Source: Mumia sp. zg.B17
Lineage (GTDB): Bacteria; Actinomycetota; Actinomycetes; Propionibacteriales; Nocardioidaceae
NCBI RefSeq assembly: GCF_019550915.1
Contig: NZ_JAHWCI010000002.1
Coordinates: forward strand, 186,001 to 250,000
DNA length: 64,000 nt
Direction: 5' to 3'
Shown: positions 45,922 to 56,325 of the stretch, in pieces
How positions within the stretch are numbered: the first letter of the stretch is position 1
How the letters are laid out: every line of letters begins with the position of its first letter
The notes under the pieces: model-generated
Told to the model about the DNA's origin: nothing
The model's input: only the letters and a program-made list of their open reading frames with translations
Database searches by the model: none
Translations under genes and position numbers: made by a program

Positions 45922-46943
45922 GACTTGCCCGTCTCCTGCTGGATCTTGGTGACGACGCCGTTCTTCTCGTCGAAGAACTTGGTGTTGATGGCTTCCCAGC
46001 CGCCGAGGTCACCGTCGATGGTGAAGAGCTTGGACGGCGTCGGGAACGGGTCAGACGGATCGTTCGCGCCCTTGACCTTGCCGACCTTCACGTCGGGGCT
46101 GATCGGACGGAAGCCCTTCGAGACGTACAGCTCCTGGCCCTCCTCGCTGAGCACGAAGTCGAGGAACGCCTTCGCCTTCGGGTCGGCCTTCTTGGTGACG
46201 GCCCCGGGGTTCTCGATCAGCAGCGTCTCGTCCGGGACGACGTAGTCGAACTTCTCGCCCTGCTGGCGGGCCAGGATCGCCTCGTTCTCGTACGAGATGA
46301 GGACGTCGCCGGTGCCGGCCTGGAAGGCTGCGGTGGCGTCGCGGCCCGAGCCCGGGAGCGCGGCGACGTTCTTGAAGAACTTCGTCAGGTACGCCGTGCC
46401 GGCGGCGTCGCCGCCGTCTGCCGCAGCCTGCTGCCACCCGGCGAGGATGTTCCACCGTGCGGCGCCGGACGAGCCCGGGTTGGGGGTGACGATGGAGACG
46501 CCCGGCTTCACGAGGTCGTCCCAGGTCTGGATGTTCTTGGGGTTGCCCTCGCGCACCACGAGCACGACGACGGAGTCCGTCACGATGCCCTTGTGCTCGC
46601 CGTCGTCCCAGGACTCCTCGACCAGTCCCGCCTCGACCAGGCGTGTGACGTCCGGCGTGACCGAGAAGTGCACGTAGTCGGCCTTCAACCCGCCGGCGAC
46701 GGCGCGGCTCTGGTCGCCGGACGCGCCGTACGACTCCTTCCAGACGACACCCTTGCCCTCGTCGGTCTTCGCAAACTCCTTCTGGGCGGCGTTGTTGCCC
46801 GCCTTGGGGACCGCGAAGCCGACCAGCGACAGCGTCGTGCTGGAGCTGTCGGCGTCGGCGCCCCCGCACGCCGACAGCCCCAGCGCGGCGGCGAGCGCGG
46901 TGGTTGCGGCGATCAGGCGGGTTGCCCGCTTCCGAGTGAACAT
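45918..46943 (-). CDS. Sulfate-binding lipoprotein
   Basis: A 341-residue periplasmic-type binding protein (Sbp/CysP). The N-terminus MFTRKRATRLIAATTALAAA ends in lipobox LSACGG, so the mature Cys is lipid-anchored. Conserved segments are VWKESYGASGDQSRAVAGGL, NPKNIQTWDDLVKPGVSIVT, NPGSSGAARWNILAGW and ISYENEAILA. It captures sulfate for CysTWA. An AAAGG ribosome site lies 6 bases before the start. It is the first gene of the operon. Confidence 0.95.
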   Translation of the reverse strand: MFTRKRATRLIAATTALAAALGLSACGGADADSSSTTLSLVGFAVPKAGNNAAQKEFAKTDEGKGVVWKESYGASGDQSRAVAGGLKADYVHFSVTPDVTRLVEAGLVEESWDDGEHKGIVTDSVVVLVVREGNPKNIQTWDDLVKPGVSIVTPNPGSSGAARWNILAGWQQAAADGGDAAGTAYLTKFFKNVAALPGSGRDATAAFQAGTGDVLISYENEAILARQQGEKFDYVVPDETLLIENPGAVTKKADPKAKAFLDFVLSEEGQELYVSKGFRPISPDVKVGKVKGANDPSDPFPTPSKLFTIDGDLGGWEAINTKFFDEKNGVVTKIQQETGKS

Positions 46944-46996
46944 GTCGTGCCTTTCGACGTGCGCCTTGTGCGCTGTAATGAGTGAGTTACTAATCC

Positions 46997-47011
46997 CGAG
47001 TAGATTACTCG
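46997..47011. promoter_or_regulatory. Dyad upstream of the sulfate operon
   Basis: Perfect arms CGAGTA and TACTCG with a 3-base spacer lie 54 bases upstream of the binding-protein start, in an unusually AT-rich stretch (46975-47018) that should hold the promoter. It is a candidate sulfur-responsive operator (inference). Confidence 0.45.
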
Positions 47012-47028
47012 ACTATAGCGACACAGGA

Positions 47029-47074
47029 ACCCGCAGGCGCCCTTTCTCACGATGTGGGCGCGGCGCCTGCGGGT
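47029..47074. terminator. Terminator after the secreted-protein gene
   Basis: Perfect 13-bp arms (47029-47041 and 47062-47074) with a 20-base loop lie between the 3' end of the secreted-protein gene and the sulfate operon promoter, both on the minus strand. Confidence 0.75.
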
Positions 47075-47092
47075 GGGCTGGGAATCTCGGTG

Positions 47093-47956
47093 CTACCGGC
47101 CGGTGGCCGTCCAGGAGGTGTGGGGGTCCGTCCAGCACGACGCCGGCGGGTTGACTTGGTCGTCGTACTTGTCGTCGTACGAGAAGGCGCCGTCGGTGAC
47201 TTTGCCGGAGCGGACGGTGCCGCGGATCTTCACAGTCTTCGTCAAGCCGGGATCCGCCGGCAGGGCGACCTCGGCATTCACCGTTCCGTCGGCGCTGACC
47301 GGCACCGTCGGGACCACGATCTCGCCGAGCCAGTATTCAAATAGTGGAGGATCCACCCAGGGCCACCAGCACGAGCAAGGCGCGTCCTTGACAGTGAAGT
47401 TGCGGATCGTCCGGCCGTCGGCGCTCATCGTGAAGCTGAGGGGCGCACGCGTGCCGCCCGGCTGGAGCGAGCCGGTCCATGTCGTGGCGCGTGGAGCGAT
47501 ACTGACGGTCGTCGTGCGCGTGCGTGCTGCCCGGGCGCGGGCGGAGATCTTGACGGTCCGCCTCGCGGTCACGTCGAGCCGCACCCGGACCACGGTCGTG
47601 CGCGACTTCCCGGCTCGCAGCGACCCGAGACGTCGAACCGACGGGCGGACGGTCAGTCCGCTGCGCTTCGCGACGCGGACTCGCACCGACCGGGCCGTCG
47701 TGCGACCGGTGTTGCGGACCTTCACCCTGATCTTCGTCCACTGACCAGGAGCGAGCGATCGCGAACGGTCACGGACGGTGACGCGAAGCCGCGGTTTGGC
47801 GCGCTCCGCCGCGGCGGCGACGACTCCGGCAGCCGGCGGGGCACCAGCTCGGAGATCGGCAGCCGTCGCTGTGGCCGGGCTGCTGTGGGCTGTGGCCGGC
47901 AAGACGCTGAGAGTCAGCGCCGCCGCGACGGCCAGGGCAGGTGCGATTCTGGTCAT
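47093..47956 (-). CDS. Secreted protein with CARDB-like beta domain
   Basis: A 287-residue protein with a signal peptide (MTRIAPALAVAAALTLSVLP, cleavage near TAHSSPA). Residues about 55-130 form an Arg-rich Ig-like or CARDB-like domain (TKIRVKVRNTGRTTARSVRV). A second beta-rich region has APCSCWWPW and ends ASCWTDPHTSWTATGR. No catalytic motif is seen, so it may bind a ligand or the cell surface. On its strand TATCGT ends 5 bases before ATG, a leaderless-type start. Confidence 0.8.
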   Translation of the reverse strand: MTRIAPALAVAAALTLSVLPATAHSSPATATAADLRAGAPPAAGVVAAAAERAKPRLRVTVRDRSRSLAPGQWTKIRVKVRNTGRTTARSVRVRVAKRSGLTVRPSVRRLGSLRAGKSRTTVVRVRLDVTARRTVKISARARAARTRTTTVSIAPRATTWTGSLQPGGTRAPLSFTMSADGRTIRNFTVKDAPCSCWWPWVDPPLFEYWLGEIVVPTVPVSADGTVNAEVALPADPGLTKTVKIRGTVRSGKVTDGAFSYDDKYDDQVNPPASCWTDPHTSWTATGR

Positions 47957-47961
47957 CTTTC

Positions 47962-47967
47962 ACGATA
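47962..47967 (-). promoter_or_regulatory. -10 element (TATCGT) of the secreted-protein gene
   Basis: On the minus strand TATCGT ends 5 bases before ATG 47956, consistent with a leaderless mRNA. Confidence 0.4.
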
Positions 47968-48014
47968 AGAACCGTCCCCGGCGACTGTCGAGGGTTTTTG
48001 TGGCAGCTCTTGCC

Positions 48015-48878
48015 TCAGGGGAAGACGACGGTCCGGGAGCCGTTGAGCAGGACGCGCTGCTCGGCGTGCAGGCCTACGGCCCGCGAGAGCACACGGGTCT
48101 CGACGTCGCGGCCCGCCTGCACGAGCGAGGCCGGGTCCTGCTGGTGAGCGACCCGGGTGACGTCCTGCTCGATGATCGGGCCCTCGTCGAGGTCGGCGGT
48201 CACGTAGTGGGCCGTGGCGCCGATGAGCTTGACCCCGCGCTCGTACGCCTGGTGGTACGGCTTGGCGCCCTTGAAGCTCGGCAGGAAGCTGTGGTGGATG
48301 TTGATCGCCCGTCCCTGGAGCCGCTGGCAGGCGTCGTCGGACAGGATCTGCATGTAGCGCGCCAGGACCACGAGGTCGATCCCGAGCTCGTCGACGAGGC
48401 CGAACACCTGCTCCTCGGCCGACGCCTTCGTGCCTGCCGTCACCGGCACGTGGTGGAACGGGACGTCGTACGACCTCGCCAGTCGCTCGAGGGTCGTGTG
48501 GTTGGAGACCACGGCACCGATCTCGATGTTGAGAGCGCCGATGCTCTGCCGGAACAGGAGGTCGTTGAGGCAGTGACCCTCCTTGGAGACCATCACCAGC
48601 GTCCGGCACGGCGCCTCGGCCACGACCAGGCTCCACGTCATCGCGTGCTCGTCGGCCACCGGAGCAAACCCGCCTCGGAGCGCGTCCACGTCGTACGGGT
48701 CACCGACGCTCTCGAAGTGCACCCGCAGGAAGAACCGTCGCGCCGTCGCGTCCGTGAACTGCTGCGCGTCCACGATGTTGCCTCCGCGGTCCACGATCCA
48801 CGACGAGATGGCGTGCACCAGCCCCGGGCGATCGGGGCAGGTCAGGGTCAGGACGTACGTGGAGGTGGTGGTGGACAT
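48015..48878 (-). CDS. purU: Formyltetrahydrofolate deformylase
   Basis: A 287-residue enzyme that hydrolyses 10-formyl-THF to THF and formate, balancing the one-carbon pool. An N-terminal ACT domain (about 5-85, starting VLTLTCPDRPGLVHAISSW) is followed by a formyltransferase-fold domain with NIHHSFLPSFKGAKPYHQAY and ATAHYVTADLDEGPIIEQD. The start ATG 48878 has TACGCT 7 bases upstream. It complements purN, purH and folD elsewhere in this window. Confidence 0.95.
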   Translation of the reverse strand: MSTTTSTYVLTLTCPDRPGLVHAISSWIVDRGGNIVDAQQFTDATARRFFLRVHFESVGDPYDVDALRGGFAPVADEHAMTWSLVVAEAPCRTLVMVSKEGHCLNDLLFRQSIGALNIEIGAVVSNHTTLERLARSYDVPFHHVPVTAGTKASAEEQVFGLVDELGIDLVVLARYMQILSDDACQRLQGRAINIHHSFLPSFKGAKPYHQAYERGVKLIGATAHYVTADLDEGPIIEQDVTRVAHQQDPASLVQAGRDVETRVLSRAVGLHAEQRVLLNGSRTVVFP

Positions 48879-48885
48879 GCCGCAC

Positions 48886-48891
48886 AGCGTA
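48886..48891 (-). promoter_or_regulatory. -10 element (TACGCT) of purU, leaderless type
   Basis: On the minus strand TACGCT ends 7 bases before ATG 48878. Confidence 0.5.
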
Positions 48892-48915
48892 CGGCGGGCC
48901 CACCGTGCGGATGCG

Positions 48916-48951
48916 CGACAGCCCCCTGGCCACGGGGCCAGAGGGCTGTCG
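48916..48951. terminator. Terminator after the thioredoxin gene
   Basis: A hairpin with CGACAGCCC and GGGCTGTCG outer arms and a GGCC/GGCC inner stem lies 19 bases beyond the thioredoxin stop on the minus strand. Confidence 0.65.
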
Positions 48952-48969
48952 GAGAGTGCGTGCGGAGGG

Positions 48970-49356
48970 TCAGGCCTGCTGCGCCGGCCCCTGCTGTGCC
49001 TGCTGCTCGGCGACCTGGGAACGGACCTCGTCCATGTCGACCTCGCGTACGGCGTCGATCACCTGGTCGAGCGCCTGTGCGGGCAGCGCCCCGGGCTGGT
49101 TGAAGAGGAGGATGCCGTCACGGAAGGCCATCAGCGTCGGGATCGAGGTGATCTGGAGCGCACCGGCGAGATCCTGCTCCGCCTCGGTGTCGACCTTGGT
49201 GAACTTGATGTCCTCGTTCTTCTCGGCCGCGGCCTCGAACACGGGGGCGAACTGGCGGCACGGGCCGCACCAGGAGGCCCAGAAGTCCACCAGCACGATG
49301 CCGTCGGAGGAGATGGTGTCCATGAAGCTGTCGGAGGTCAGGGCAGTGGTTGCCAT
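48970..49356 (-). CDS. trxA: Thioredoxin
   Basis: A 128-residue thioredoxin. The redox site is WCGPC in VDFWASWCGPCRQFAPVFEA (about residues 29-33), and the cis-Pro lies in ITSIPTLMAF. It reduces protein disulfides in the cytoplasm with electrons from thioredoxin reductase. A Gln/Ala-rich tail (AEQQAQQGPAQQA) extends it by about 15 residues beyond the usual length. It has a promoter with CTGACG and TAGGGT 18 bp apart upstream. Confidence 0.93.
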   Translation of the reverse strand: MATTALTSDSFMDTISSDGIVLVDFWASWCGPCRQFAPVFEAAAEKNEDIKFTKVDTEAEQDLAGALQITSIPTLMAFRDGILLFNQPGALPAQALDQVIDAVREVDMDEVRSQVAEQQAQQGPAQQA

Positions 49357-49440
49357 GTCACGTCCATTTCGATCGGGTGCGTCTGTGCGTCTGCGGTGTT
49401 CAACAGCGGTCGGGCCCGCAGGATTCCCACCCGTACCTCC

Positions 49441-49470
49441 ACCCTAGGCAGCCGCCAGGTCAGGCGTCAG
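49441..49470 (-). promoter_or_regulatory. Promoter of the thioredoxin gene
   Basis: On the minus strand CTGACG (-35, 49465-49470) and TAGGGT (-10, 49441-49446) are 18 bp apart. The leader would be about 80 nt, in contrast to the leaderless pattern of neighbours. Confidence 0.4.
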
Positions 49471-49581
49471 GGAGGCGAGCGACATCGGGGTACCCGAGCC
49501 GAGGCGACGAATGGTGCGGCGCTCGATGGAAGAAGAGAGCCTCGTATGACTGGAACTGTGTTTCGCGACCCGAAACGGCGG

Positions 49582-49587
49582 TAGAGT
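49582..49587 (+). promoter_or_regulatory. -10 element (TAGAGT), leaderless type
   Basis: TAGAGT ends 6 bases before ATG 49594. Confidence 0.5.
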
Positions 49588-49593
49588 CCGGCC

Positions 49594-50229
49594 ATGTCTC
49601 GTCGAGGCGATCGACGGCTCCCGCGCGCGCTGCGAAAGAAGCGCTCCCCGGTCGAGGTCGCGGCCTCCGCCCTCCTGTCGTCGGGTTTAGGGCTGATCGT
49701 GGTGGTGATGCTGCCGATCGGTTGGCGGCGAGCGTATGACGGCGCCGTCCTGCTCGGCGGAGTGACGCTGCTCGTCGCGTGGGCGATCGTCGACGTCGTG
49801 TCGGCCTCGCGCCGTCCTGATGAACCGCGCTGGTCGTTCGGGGTGCGGCCAGTCGGGCTCGCGCTGAGCCACGCCGGGTTGATCGTCATGCTCGCGGCCA
49901 CGGGGATGATGTTCGTCTGGCCTGACCCGCCGTTCTGGCTGTGGGTGGTCCGCACCGTCGGCGGCGTCGTCTTCGTCATCTGTGAGTCCGTGGAGCTCTG
50001 GGTCCGCCGCGCGGAGCGCGCGCGGGAACGCCTGCGCGAGCGCGAACGACTGGCCTACGAGCAGCGGCGCTGGGAGGCGGCTCGGGTTGTTGCCGAGGCA
50101 GCGGCCGAGAGTGCCCGTACGCAGGCCGCCCTGATCGCCCTGGACGGGTACCGGAGCCGAGAAGCCGCCCGGGTCGACGAGGCTACGCCTCGGCGAACCG
50201 GTGAGGGTGCGCCGGATAGACGCCCATGA
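49594..50229 (+). CDS. Membrane protein of unknown function with coiled-coil tail
   Basis: A 211-residue protein with a basic leader (SRRGDRRLPRALRKKR), four hydrophobic spans (about 22-45, 49-68, 85-110 and 113-133) and a long charged helix from about 135 to 180 (RRAERARERLRERERLAYEQ), probably coiled coil. I do not recognise a family. Its last 47 bases overlap the 3' end of pheA on the opposite strand, so the tail is tied to pheA codons. Confidence 0.72.
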   Translation: MSRRGDRRLPRALRKKRSPVEVAASALLSSGLGLIVVVMLPIGWRRAYDGAVLLGGVTLLVAWAIVDVVSASRRPDEPRWSFGVRPVGLALSHAGLIVMLAATGMMFVWPDPPFWLWVVRTVGGVVFVICESVELWVRRAERARERLRERERLAYEQRRWEAARVVAEAAAESARTQAALIALDGYRSREAARVDEATPRRTGEGAPDRRP

Positions 50230-51043
50230 CCTGAACGTCGGTCGAGAAGAACGCCAGCTCCTCCAGTGCGCGGGCCAACGCCGGCTCCTCGGGATGGCCG
50301 TCGACCTCGGCGAGGAACATCGTCGCCGTGAAGGTGCCGCCGACCATGTAGCTCTCGAGCTTGGTCATGTTGATGCCGTTGGTCGCGAAGCCGCCCAGCG
50401 CCTTGTAGAGCGCGGCGGGGATGTTGCGCACGTTGAAGACGAACGTCGTCACGGTCGGCCAGTCGCCCCGCGGAGCGGTCTGCGGCTGCTGTGAGAGGAC
50501 GACGAAGCGGGTCGTGTTGTGCTCCTCGTCCTCGACCGCGGTGGACAGTGTCTGCAGGCCGTACGTCCTCGCGGCGAGCGGGGTCGCCAATGCTGCCTTG
50601 GTCGGGTCACCCCACTCGGCGACCTCGCGGGCGGCGCCCGCGGTGTCGCCGGCGATCACCGGTCGCAGCCCGCGCTCGCGGATGATGCGGCGGCACTGAC
50701 CGAGAGCGTGGACGTGGCTGTGGACCTCGGTGATGGTGTCGAGTGTCGCCCCGGGCACCGCGAGCAGGTCGAAGTGGATGGGCAGGAAGTACTCCCCGAC
50801 GATGTGCAGCCCCGACGTCGGCAGGAAGTGGTGGATGTCGGCGACGCGTCCGGCGAGCGTGTTGTCGATCGGGATCATCGCCAACCCGGCTCGTCCGTCG
50901 GTCACCGCCGCGAACGCATCCTCGAACGATGCGCAGGCCATCGCCTCCCAGTCGGGGTAGGCGTCGGCGCACGCGATGTGAGAGTTGGCGCCGGGCTCGC
51001 CTTGGTAGGCGATGCGGCGGGGGAGGTCCACGTCCTGGGTCAC
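50183..51043 (-). CDS. pheA: Prephenate dehydratase
   Basis: A 286-residue monofunctional enzyme converting prephenate to phenylpyruvate for phenylalanine synthesis. It starts VTQDVDLPRRIAYQGEPGAN and contains IPIDNTLAGRVADIHHFL and the catalytic Thr in HNTTRFVVLS. The C-terminal ACT domain has NIPAALYKALGGFATNGIN and KLESYMVGG, where many relatives have ESRP; feedback by phenylalanine may differ. GTG 51043 is the only sensible start, since the frame upstream reads into other DNA. Its 3' end overlaps the convergent membrane gene by 47 bases. Confidence 0.92.
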   Translation of the reverse strand: MTQDVDLPRRIAYQGEPGANSHIACADAYPDWEAMACASFEDAFAAVTDGRAGLAMIPIDNTLAGRVADIHHFLPTSGLHIVGEYFLPIHFDLLAVPGATLDTITEVHSHVHALGQCRRIIRERGLRPVIAGDTAGAAREVAEWGDPTKAALATPLAARTYGLQTLSTAVEDEEHNTTRFVVLSQQPQTAPRGDWPTVTTFVFNVRNIPAALYKALGGFATNGINMTKLESYMVGGTFTATMFLAEVDGHPEEPALARALEELAFFSTDVQVMGVYPAHPHRFAEA

Positions 51044-51055
51044 GGCGCCATCATC

Positions 51056-51106
51056 GCACCGCCACCAGGCGGCGGTGCGCCCGACGACCCGCCGGCGGAC
51101 GGCGGG
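51056..51106. terminator. Tandem hairpins between galK and pheA
   Basis: Two stems lie in the 71-bp gap: GCACCGCC/GGCGGTGC (51056-51063, 51071-51078) and CCCGCCG/CGGCGGG (51088-51094, 51100-51106). They probably end galK transcripts on the minus strand. Confidence 0.5.
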
Positions 51107-51114
51107 CAGACGGG

Positions 51115-52233
51115 TCAGGAGACGCGCCGTGCCCCGTCGGCCGGCTCGACCACGAACGTGCGGGGCGCGGGGAAGTCGACCCTGGCGAACGCCGCAGCCA
51201 CGGCCGCCCTCAGTGCGTCGACACCACCGGCCTCCACCAGCGCGATCGCGCTGCCGCCGAAGCCCCCACCGGTCATCCGGGCCCCGAGTGCACCGTGCTC
51301 GAGGGCCGCCTCCACGGTGAGGTCCAGCTCGGGGGCGCTCACGTCGTAGTCGTCGCGCAACGACACGTGGGAGGCGGTCATCAGCTGGCCGAGCTGCGGC
51401 CAGTCGCGAGCGGCGAGGGCGCGCACCGCCGACCGCACCCGCTGCGTCTCCGTGATCACGTGCCGGAGCCGGGCCTTGAGCGTGGGGTCGTCGACCTTGA
51501 GGACGGCGTCGGGCGGTGCGGCGGCCAGCGTCTCCAGGCCGAGGAGCTCGGTCAGCTCGACGGTCTGCGCGCGCCGCTGACCGTACTCGCCGCCGGCGTG
51601 GCTGTGCTTGGCCCGCGTGTCGACGACGACCAGGGCGTAGCCGTCGTCCACCCAGTGCGCGGGGACCGGTTTGACGGTCGGCGGTGCAGAGGCCGTCTCG
51701 ATGAGCAGCGCGTGCCCCTGCTCGCCGCACATCGACGCGAGCTGGTCCATCGAGCCCGTCGGGGCTCCCGCGTAGTCGTTCTCGCCCCGCTGGCAGATCA
51801 GGGCCGTCTCGACCGGGTCGACCTCCCAGCCCTCCAGGCCGGCCAGCGCCACCGCGATACCGCACTCGATCGCGGCCGAGCTGGAGAGGCCGGCGCCGAG
51901 GGGGACGTCGGAGGAGATCACGAGGTCGGCGCCCCCGGTCGTACGGCCGGACTCTGCGAGGGCCCACACGGTGCCTGCCGCGTAGCGCGCCCATCCGTCG
52001 ACGTCGCCGGGGGCGGTGTCGGCGCCGAACTCGACCGACCGGTCGGTGATCCCCGACCACACGCGCACACGGCCGTCCGTGCGCCGCCGAGCCTTCACGG
52101 TGGTCTGCAGGTCGATCGCGATGGGGAGGACCGGGCCGCCCACGTAGTCGAGGTGCTCGCCGATCAGGTTCACGCGTCCGGGAGCCGCCCAGACACCGAC
52201 CTGACCATCGGGAACGGGCTCGGCTGCAGTCAT
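51115..52233 (-). CDS. galK: Galactokinase
   Basis: A GHMP kinase of about 372 residues that phosphorylates galactose at C1. Signatures are APGRVNLIGEHLDY (substrate), VPLGAGLSSSAAIE (ATP loop) and MTGGGFGGSAIALV. I use ATG 52233 because GAGG lies about 10 bases upstream; ATG 52242 three codons earlier is also possible. galT and galE are not adjacent. It is divergent from the CNNM-type gene. Confidence 0.94.
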   Translation of the reverse strand: MTAAEPVPDGQVGVWAAPGRVNLIGEHLDYVGGPVLPIAIDLQTTVKARRRTDGRVRVWSGITDRSVEFGADTAPGDVDGWARYAAGTVWALAESGRTTGGADLVISSDVPLGAGLSSSAAIECGIAVALAGLEGWEVDPVETALICQRGENDYAGAPTGSMDQLASMCGEQGHALLIETASAPPTVKPVPAHWVDDGYALVVVDTRAKHSHAGGEYGQRRAQTVELTELLGLETLAAAPPDAVLKVDDPTLKARLRHVITETQRVRSAVRALAARDWPQLGQLMTASHVSLRDDYDVSAPELDLTVEAALEHGALGARMTGGGFGGSAIALVEAGGVDALRAAVAAAFARVDFPAPRTFVVEPADGARRVS

Positions 52234-52262
52234 GCGAGCCATCCTCGCGCATGGCGTCTCGC

Positions 52263-52268
52263 TACGCT
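52263..52268 (+). promoter_or_regulatory. -10 element (TACGCT), leaderless type
   Basis: TACGCT ends 6 bases before GTG 52275, selecting that start over ATG 52251. Confidence 0.5.
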
Positions 52269-52274
52269 GGAGGG

Positions 52275-54624
<2,350 letters not shown>

Positions 54625-54679
54625 CACGAGCCGTCGGCGGGGATCACTCGCTGCCCGGCCAGCCCGTACGGCCGAGCGC

Positions 54680-54685
54680 TAGGGT
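54680..54685 (+). promoter_or_regulatory. -10 element (TAGGGT), leaderless type
   Basis: TAGGGT ends 7 bases before ATG 54693, selecting that start over the in-frame GTG 54684. Confidence 0.5.
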
Positions 54686-54692
54686 GGTCGCC

Positions 54693-55205
54693 ATGCCCAC
54701 GATCGGCGTCGCCATTCCCGTCCCCGAACCCTGGGGAAGCGAGCTGCGCGAGCACCGCGCGGAGTTCGGCGACACCCAGGCTGCGCTGATCCCGTCCCAC
54801 GTGACCCTCCTCCCGCCGATGGAGGTCTCCGAGCGTGCGCTCGAGATGGTCAACGACAAGCTCCGCGTGGACGCTCGTGCCATCGAGCCGTTCGTGATGA
54901 GGCTCCGGGGGACGGGCACGTTCCGGCCGGTCTCCCCGGTGGTCTTCGTCGCGGTCAGCGAAGGCATCTCCAGCACCGAGCAGCTCGCCAAGCACATCCG
55001 CGACGGGCTGCTCGACGAGGGTGAGCTCGAGTTCCCCTACCACCCGCACGTCACCGTCGCGCACCGCGTGAGCGAGGCCGCGCTCGACCGGGCCTACGAG
55101 GAGCTCGCCGACTTCTCGTGCGAGTTCGAGGTCCGCGCGTTCGCGGCGTACCGGCACGACGACGAGGTGGGATGGGTTCCGTACCAGGAGTTCGAGCTCG
55201 GCTGA
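54693..55205 (+). CDS. 2H phosphoesterase (2'-5' RNA ligase family)
   Basis: A 170-residue protein of the LigT/2H superfamily. Two HxT motifs mark the active site: SHVTLLPPME (about residue 35) and HPHVTVAHRV (about 117). The enzymes act on cyclic phosphodiesters of RNA or nucleotides (family knowledge). The natural substrate is unknown. It lies between trpS and a YihY gene. Confidence 0.85.
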   Translation: MPTIGVAIPVPEPWGSELREHRAEFGDTQAALIPSHVTLLPPMEVSERALEMVNDKLRVDARAIEPFVMRLRGTGTFRPVSPVVFVAVSEGISSTEQLAKHIRDGLLDEGELEFPYHPHVTVAHRVSEAALDRAYEELADFSCEFEVRAFAAYRHDDEVGWVPYQEFELG

Positions 55206-55236
55206 GGTCGCGGACGCGCGGACGGGGGGAGCGTCG

Positions 55237-56325
55237 TTGGGCAGGCTGATCGAGCGGGTCAAGGCCTGGTTCGCGTCGGTACGTCGTCGACGACCGTTCG
55301 TGGACCACGTGGCCCGGACCGTCGCGCACTTCATCGCGGTACGCGGCAACATCCTGTCGGGAGGCATCACCTACTTCGGGTTCCTCTCGGTGTTCCCGAT
55401 CCTGGCGCTGGCCTTCTTCGTCGTCGGCTACCTCTCCGAGTACGTCCCCGGCGCGCAGGATGCGCTGGAGACCGCGATCGACCAGATCCTGCCCGGCATC
55501 GTGACGACGCAGAGCCCCCCGCCCGACGGCATGATCTCCTTCGACCAGATCGCGGCGAGCCGCAACATCGCCGGTGTGCTGGGTGTCCTGGGTGTCCTCT
55601 ACACCGGCCTCGGCTTCGTCTCGAACCTGCGGACGTCGCTCGAGGCGGCGTTCGTGGTGCCGCCCAAACGGACGTACGGATTCCTGCCCGGCAAGCTGCG
55701 CGACCTCGCAACGCTCGTGCTGGTCGGCATCATCCTGCTGCTCTCGGTCGGGATCTCCGGCGCGGTCACCCGCTACACCGGTGACCTTCTCGACCGGATC
55801 GGGATCTACAGCCTGCCGGTCGAGATCGCCGTCGGCGTGCTGAGCGTGGTGCTGGGCGTCGCCTCGAGCACCCTCCTGTTCTTCGCGATGTACGCGATCC
55901 TTCCGCACACCGACGTGCCCCCGCACGCCCTGTGGCGCGGCGCGTTCCTCGCAGCGATCGGGTTCGAGGCGATCAAACAGCTCGCGTCGTTCGTCCTGGA
56001 CGCCGCTGCCGGTGGGGGACTCGCGTCCCTGGCGCTCGCGGTGACGCTGCTGGTCTGGATCCACTTCTTCGCCCAGCTCACCATCTACGGCGCTTCCTGG
56101 GCGCTGACCTCGCCCGAGTCCCGCACGCGCGGCGTCGTCGTCGAACCCACGATCGTGCCGTCGATCGGCGCAGAGGTCACTCCGGCAGGCCTCGCCCCAG
56201 CGCCGCAGGCGGCGCCAGGGCGAGAGGAGACGGCCACGCCGTCGCGCGTCCTCCTGCTCCTCGCCGGCCTGGCTGTGGCAGCGTGGGCCTGGCTCCGGCA
56301 CGACAAGGCGAGGAACACACTGTGA
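55237..56325 (+). CDS. YihY/BrkB-family inner-membrane protein
   Basis: A 362-residue protein with about six spans and a cytoplasmic leader (GRLIERVKAWFASVRRRRPF). The family core is HFIAVRGNILSGGITYFGFL and, later, ILPHTDVPPHALWRGAFLAA. A hydrophilic tail with Pro/Ala runs to one last hydrophobic segment. Start TTG 55237 has GGGGGGA 6 bases upstream. Function is not established; older annotation as ribonuclease BN is incorrect for this family (established knowledge). It overlaps the dehydratase gene by 4 bases. Confidence 0.9.
   Translation: MGRLIERVKAWFASVRRRRPFVDHVARTVAHFIAVRGNILSGGITYFGFLSVFPILALAFFVVGYLSEYVPGAQDALETAIDQILPGIVTTQSPPPDGMISFDQIAASRNIAGVLGVLGVLYTGLGFVSNLRTSLEAAFVVPPKRTYGFLPGKLRDLATLVLVGIILLLSVGISGAVTRYTGDLLDRIGIYSLPVEIAVGVLSVVLGVASSTLLFFAMYAILPHTDVPPHALWRGAFLAAIGFEAIKQLASFVLDAAAGGGLASLALAVTLLVWIHFFAQLTIYGASWALTSPESRTRGVVVEPTIVPSIGAEVTPAGLAPAPQAAPGREETATPSRVLLLLAGLAVAAWAWLRHDKARNTL

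Noticed and set aside
50183-52252. 689-residue fusion of PheA with upstream sequence
   Set aside because: The N-terminal part is an Arg-rich shadow of galK; PheA begins at GTG 51043.
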